From NCBI RefSeq assembly GCF_003096555.1, contig NZ_QEKM01000001.1:2604001-2668000 (forward strand): a stretch of DNA of 64,000 bases. The letters are read 5' to 3'. Position numbers and translations under genes: made by a program. This DNA is from Simplicispira sp. 125. Its GTDB lineage: Bacteria; Pseudomonadota; Gammaproteobacteria; Burkholderiales; Burkholderiaceae_C. Positions 60,557-64,000 of the stretch are shown here, one piece after another (position 1 is the first letter of the stretch; every line of letters starts with the position of its first letter). Below the pieces are notes generated by a model. It did no database searches and was not told the origin of the DNA. It was given only the letters and a program-made list of their open reading frames with translations.

Positions 60557-61816
60557 TCAACTGAACCAGCGCACCAGCTGCTGCGCTACCTGGGCATCCT
60601 CTAACAGCGCCATATGGCCTACGCCATACACCACGTGCTGGTGGGTTTTGGGAAACTCCAGCGTGCGCTCGGCCTGATCGTGCTGGCCCAGCGCACTGCG
60701 CAATGGCACCAGGCCATCGCCCACCAGCCGCTCTGCCAGCGGGCTGCGCTGGCGCGCCAACGTAGCGGCCACGGTGTAGCACGCAACGCCTGCGGGCAGC
60801 GGCAGGTGGTGACGCGCGTCCGGGCTCTTGCGAAAACGGTCGCGCCCCTGCCAATCGGCTTCCTGCACATGGCCGTAGCGCAAATCGGTGATACCAGCGC
60901 TGCGCAAATGCCCCAGCCGGGCAAAGGGTCGGCTCCAGGGTGTGCTGCCCAGGATGACGTCGACCCAATTGCCTGCGCGCTCCAGCGGCGCCCCGTGGTG
61001 CGGCGTGCCCAGAAAGACCCATTTGCGCAGCTGGCCTGGCCACTGCAGTCCGGCCTGCACTGCCTGCTGGAAGGCACTGCGCGCGACCAGACCGCCCATG
61101 CTGTGGACCAGCACGCTCAGCTCTTGCACCGGCACAGGCCAGTCGGCCAACAGGGCTTCGATGCGGCCCGCCAGTTCTTGGCCGTTCATGGAGGTGTGCA
61201 GCCCCGTGTTGTAGCGCACATAGACTGGCGTGTAGCCCAGTGCCTGCGCCAGGTGCGCGCCATGGTCATGGCCTGCGCGCAACCACTGCAAATCATTCAT
61301 GCACAGGCCATGCAACAACAGCAGCACCTTGCCGCTGGCTTGGCCTGAGGCGCGCAGGGCCACGAGATCGATTTCCCGGCCTTGCTGGCGCAGTTCCATC
61401 GACAACGCCAGCGGGTTGCCATCCTCGGCCAGTCGGTCGCCCATGACGCCGTTCAGGGCCGCGAGCACGGCTTCGCGCTCGGGTGACGGTGCGGTGCCGA
61501 CACCTCGACGCTCCAGGAACGGTTCGAGCCGCAGCAGTACCGCCTGCAGGCTGGCATCGACCAGGCGCGTGACACCCCGTATGCCCTGGTACACCAGGCC
61601 CGTGAGCCCGCGTGCACGACCCGCCTCCGAGCCGCCGGGCAGGCCCATCGTGCCTAAAACCGACTGGTGCACGCCTTCGGCAATGCCGGTGACACCGGTG
61701 GTGGCCTGGGTGGCCAGGCGAGCCACGCCGCGCAGGTCGGCAGGACGCAAGTGCCGCAAAGCCGCCATGGCGGCCCGCGCAGCATTGTCCGGCGAGGGTT
61801 TGCTCGTAGAGGCCAT
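60557..61816 (-). CDS. Alpha/beta-hydrolase (lipase-like)
   Basis: 419 residues, no signal. N-terminal helical cap of about 150 residues, then LLLLHGLCMNDLQW (oxyanion loop), nucleophile in VLVHSMGGLVARS, GTPHHGAPLERAGNW, late Asp in LVGDGLVPLRSALG and the His in THQHVVYGVGHM. It resembles PGAP1/triacylglycerol-lipase-like hydrolases; substrate unknown. Starts 58 bp after nothing in operon; 40 bp from the pseudouridine synthase gene on the same strand. Confidence 0.85.
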   Translation of the reverse strand: MASTSKPSPDNAARAAMAALRHLRPADLRGVARLATQATTGVTGIAEGVHQSVLGTMGLPGGSEAGRARGLTGLVYQGIRGVTRLVDASLQAVLLRLEPFLERRGVGTAPSPEREAVLAALNGVMGDRLAEDGNPLALSMELRQQGREIDLVALRASGQASGKVLLLLHGLCMNDLQWLRAGHDHGAHLAQALGYTPVYVRYNTGLHTSMNGQELAGRIEALLADWPVPVQELSVLVHSMGGLVARSAFQQAVQAGLQWPGQLRKWVFLGTPHHGAPLERAGNWVDVILGSTPWSRPFARLGHLRSAGITDLRYGHVQEADWQGRDRFRKSPDARHHLPLPAGVACYTVAATLARQRSPLAERLVGDGLVPLRSALGQHDQAERTLEFPKTHQHVVYGVGHMALLEDAQVAQQLVRWFS

Positions 61817-61855
61817 GGATGCTCCAGAAAATGAAAGGAATGAATCGAAAGGCGG

Positions 61856-62890
61856 TCAGAAGCGCTCATGCGCTCCCAGATAACGCCACTGCCCCACGGG
61901 CAGGTTTCCCAGCGTGACACGGCCAATGCGGATGCGTTTGAGGCCCACCACCTTGAGCCCTACTTGCTCGCACATGCGCCGGATCTGGCGTTTTTTGCCC
62001 TCGGTCAGCACAAAACGCAACTGCTCAGGGTTCTGCCAATCCACCTTGGCAGGCTTGAGCGGCTGGCCGTCCAGACTCAGGCCGTGGCGCAAGCGCTCCA
62101 ACAGCGCGGGAGGAAACACCGCCTGGACGTTGGTGCGCACCGGGTCACGCTCATCCATTTCCTGCAAGGGCGCAGCACGCTCACCCGATCGCCGGGCATC
62201 GGGCCCTTCATACACCACGCGCACCAGATATTCCTTGTCGATCAGAGAGTCTTCCCCGATGAGCTGGCGTGCCACACGCCCATCCTGCGTCAGCACGAGG
62301 AGACCCACCGAATCGATGTCGAGCCGACCCGCAGGCGCCAAGCCACGCAGATGCGGCGGCGTAAAACGCAGGCCGCTGGGGTCTTCACGCCAATGCGTAC
62401 GCGGGTTGATGAGGGCCACTGCCGGTGTGTGCCCGTCTTCGGCCTGTCCCGACACATAGCCCATGGGCTTGTGCAGTACGATGGTGACCTGGCTGGCTTG
62501 CTGGCGCTGCGCTGCGCGCTCGACGGTGACCTTGTCCTGCGGCGTGACCTTGACGCCCATTTCCGCCACCTTGCCGTTCACGTAGACCCAGCCATGGGCG
62601 ATCCAGTCATCGGCCTCGCGGCGCGAGCATAGGCCCAGCTCGGCCAGGCGCTTGTTCAGGCGCGTACCGGCGGATGCTGATGCCGCCACAGGGTGCGCCA
62701 CCCGCCGCCCACGGGGTAGCGGCGCGGCATCCCTGCGGGGCCCGGGGCTGGCGGCGGGCGGCGGCAGGACTGGACGATCGGGCGGTTGGGCGGGCGGTTG
62801 GGCGGGCGCTGCAGGACGGCGCAGGCTCAGGCGCCGGGAGGCGGTGGGCTGCTCAGGAGGGACTGCAGGCGGGCGAGGGCTGGAGGGCAT
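61856..62890 (-). CDS. RluF-type 23S rRNA pseudouridine synthase
   Basis: 344 residues. Unusual 80-residue Pro/Ala/Arg-rich N-terminus (QPPAQPPDRPVLPPPAASPG), then an S4 RNA-binding domain (LNKRLAELGLCSRREADDWI) and the catalytic domain with Asp in GLAPAGRLDIDSVGLLVLT and the C-terminal GKKRQIRRMCEQVGLKVVGL. Subgroup RluF/RluB; the target residue is inferred. ATG at 62890 preferred to TTG at 62908. Confidence 0.88.
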   Translation of the reverse strand: MPSSPRPPAVPPEQPTASRRLSLRRPAAPAQPPAQPPDRPVLPPPAASPGPRRDAAPLPRGRRVAHPVAASASAGTRLNKRLAELGLCSRREADDWIAHGWVYVNGKVAEMGVKVTPQDKVTVERAAQRQQASQVTIVLHKPMGYVSGQAEDGHTPAVALINPRTHWREDPSGLRFTPPHLRGLAPAGRLDIDSVGLLVLTQDGRVARQLIGEDSLIDKEYLVRVVYEGPDARRSGERAAPLQEMDERDPVRTNVQAVFPPALLERLRHGLSLDGQPLKPAKVDWQNPEQLRFVLTEGKKRQIRRMCEQVGLKVVGLKRIRIGRVTLGNLPVGQWRYLGAHERF

Positions 62891-62959
62891 GGTCAGAAAG
62901 CGGTGCAATGGGTGCGCAGGACGCCATGGGCAGCCTCGCGCGATAACGGGTCCAGAACT

Positions 62960-64000
62960 TCAGGCCTGCTGCTCTTGCCAAGCCAGAAAATCCTTCGCCG
63001 GCAATGGCCGGCTGATGTGATAGCCCTGCGCTTCATCGCAGTTCAGGGTGCGCAGACGTTCCAGGATGTCCGCATTTTCCACGCCTTCGGCAACCACACT
63101 CAGGCCCAGATTGTGCGCCAGGTCAATGGTGGAGCGCACGATCTGCTCGTCGCCTTCGCCTTCCTGCATACCCATCACAAAGGACTTGTCGATCTTCAGC
63201 TCTTGCACCGGCAGGCGTCGCAGGTAGGCCAGCGACGAGTAGCCCGTGCCAAAGTCATCAATGGAGAGCTTGAAACCCTGCTGTGACAGGCGGTTGAGCA
63301 TGGCCTCGGCGCGCAGCGGATCGTCCATGATGGCGCTCTCGGTGATTTCAAGGCACAGGCTTGAAGCCTGTACGCCATGGCGCGACAAGATAGCCGCCAG
63401 TCGGGTGCTCAGCTCGGGGTCGAGCAGATCGCGGGTGGACAGGTTGACCGACACACGCAATTGCAGCGCCCGGGAACGCTCATCGGCCAGGAGGCGCACC
63501 ACAGCGTCAAAAACCCACAACGTGAGTTGGCGCACGAAACCGGTCTGCTCGGCAAAGGGGATGAACTCCATGGGCGGCACCAGACCGCGGTGCGGGTGCT
63601 GCCAGCGCACCAAAGCCTCGGCAGCACACCCCTGGGCACTGTGCAGCGCCACCTTGGGCTGCAGGAAAAGGCGCAGCTCGCTTTGGTCAACGGCGCGCCG
63701 CAGATCGCCCAACAGCGTCAAAGTCTGTGCACTCGACGAATCGAGCGCCGGGTCATACAGCAGGGCGGCACTCAGTTTGCGCTTGGCCGCGTACATGGCG
63801 ATTTCTGAGCGGTTGAGCAAGGTGTCGGCATCTGCGGCATCGCCTGGCCAGCAGGCAATGCCGATGCCTGCACTCAAATCCACCGTCTGGTCATCGAACT
63901 CCAGCGGTGTCTCGAAGGAACGTGCAATTCCCCGTGCCACCTCCAGCGCCTGGATACCATCGGTATCGTGCAACAGCAGCGCAAATTCATTGCCACCCAC
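62960..64000 (-). CDS. GGDEF-EAL protein (5' end outside window)
   Basis: 346 C-terminal residues seen; the gene continues past the right edge. It opens in the GGDEF motif, here GGNEFALLL, in which Asp is replaced by Asn, so cyclase activity is doubtful. The EAL domain (about 100-345) has EALVRW, SVNLSTRDLLD, LEITESAIM, DDFGTGYSSLAYLR and KIDKSFVMGM, and looks catalytically complete. Probably a c-di-GMP phosphodiesterase. Confidence 0.92.
   Translation of the reverse strand: MGGNEFALLLHDTDGIQALEVARGIARSFETPLEFDDQTVDLSAGIGIACWPGDAADADTLLNRSEIAMYAAKRKLSAALLYDPALDSSSAQTLTLLGDLRRAVDQSELRLFLQPKVALHSAQGCAAEALVRWQHPHRGLVPPMEFIPFAEQTGFVRQLTLWVFDAVVRLLADERSRALQLRVSVNLSTRDLLDPELSTRLAAILSRHGVQASSLCLEITESAIMDDPLRAEAMLNRLSQQGFKLSIDDFGTGYSSLAYLRRLPVQELKIDKSFVMGMQEGEGDEQIVRSTIDLAHNLGLSVVAEGVENADILERLRTLNCDEAQGYHISRPLPAKDFLAWQEQQA

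Overview
This is chromosomal DNA from a GC-rich betaproteobacterium, most likely a member of the Comamonadaceae (Acidovorax-like). The evidence is the character of the housekeeping proteins (RuvA/RuvB, PhoH, YbeY, HtpG, DbpA, PurT) and at least twelve copies of a short hairpin repeat around AGCGCTT...AAGCG, of a type I associate with that family. A nirN-like gene running off the left edge suggests a denitrifier. I see no rRNA, tRNA, CRISPR array, prophage or replication origin.

Layout. 0-4 kb: the end of a heme d1 (nir) cluster and a P-type Mg2+ ATPase gene (mgtA) with a frameshift near 1569. 4.1-8.5 kb: a three-gene ABC export system translationally coupled to ruvB. 8.7-10.9 kb: a lower-GC secreted protein and a lipoprotein serine protease lying between ruvB and ruvA. 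11-14.6 kb: phoH, ybeY, a 269-bp non-coding element with perfect 23-bp terminal inverted repeats, a TSUP permease and dtd. 14.7-18.6 kb: a histidine kinase/response regulator pair, a perfect 10+2+10 palindrome, a secreted HbpS/GlcG-like protein and a secreted ankyrin protein; two inverted copies of a 115-bp repeat flank the kinase, regulator and HbpS genes. 18.6-26.2 kb: dbpA, an MgtC/DUF4010 membrane protein, a PAS-PAS-GGDEF-EAL protein, AMP nucleosidase and a NodI-like ABC ATPase.

26.4-39.8 kb looks like an inserted catabolic block. A ten-gene minus-strand run (SDR, branched-chain-type ABC transporter, BKACE/DUF849 enzyme, two more SDRs, secreted tannase/feruloyl-esterase) is read away from a divergent GAF-PucR regulator. 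Behind the regulator lie a broken carboxylesterase gene and IS110 and IS5 remnants. The NodJ-like permease that would partner the NodI-like ATPase lies beyond the block, after purT. Together these genes suggest extracellular ester hydrolysis, uptake of the released acid, oxidation to a 3-keto acid and cleavage by BKACE; the substrate is unknown.

42-49.7 kb: GMC oxidoreductase, 3-hydroxybutyryl-CoA dehydrogenase, ohrR-ohr, a DUF2855 protein, a chemoreceptor and srkA, whose reading frame contains one copy of the hairpin repeat. 49.8-54.6 kb: a tightly coupled operon of response regulator, sugar-type binding protein and hybrid kinase. 54.6-57.1 kb is a rearranged patch: two paralogous 102/103-residue unknown proteins, a decayed fragment of srkA still attached to the same hairpin repeat, a Crp/Fnr-type regulator and a small membrane protein. 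57.3-64 kb: htpG with a likely sigma-32 promoter, a DHH phosphoesterase, a lipase-like hydrolase, an RluF-type pseudouridine synthase and a GGDEF-EAL gene cut by the right edge.
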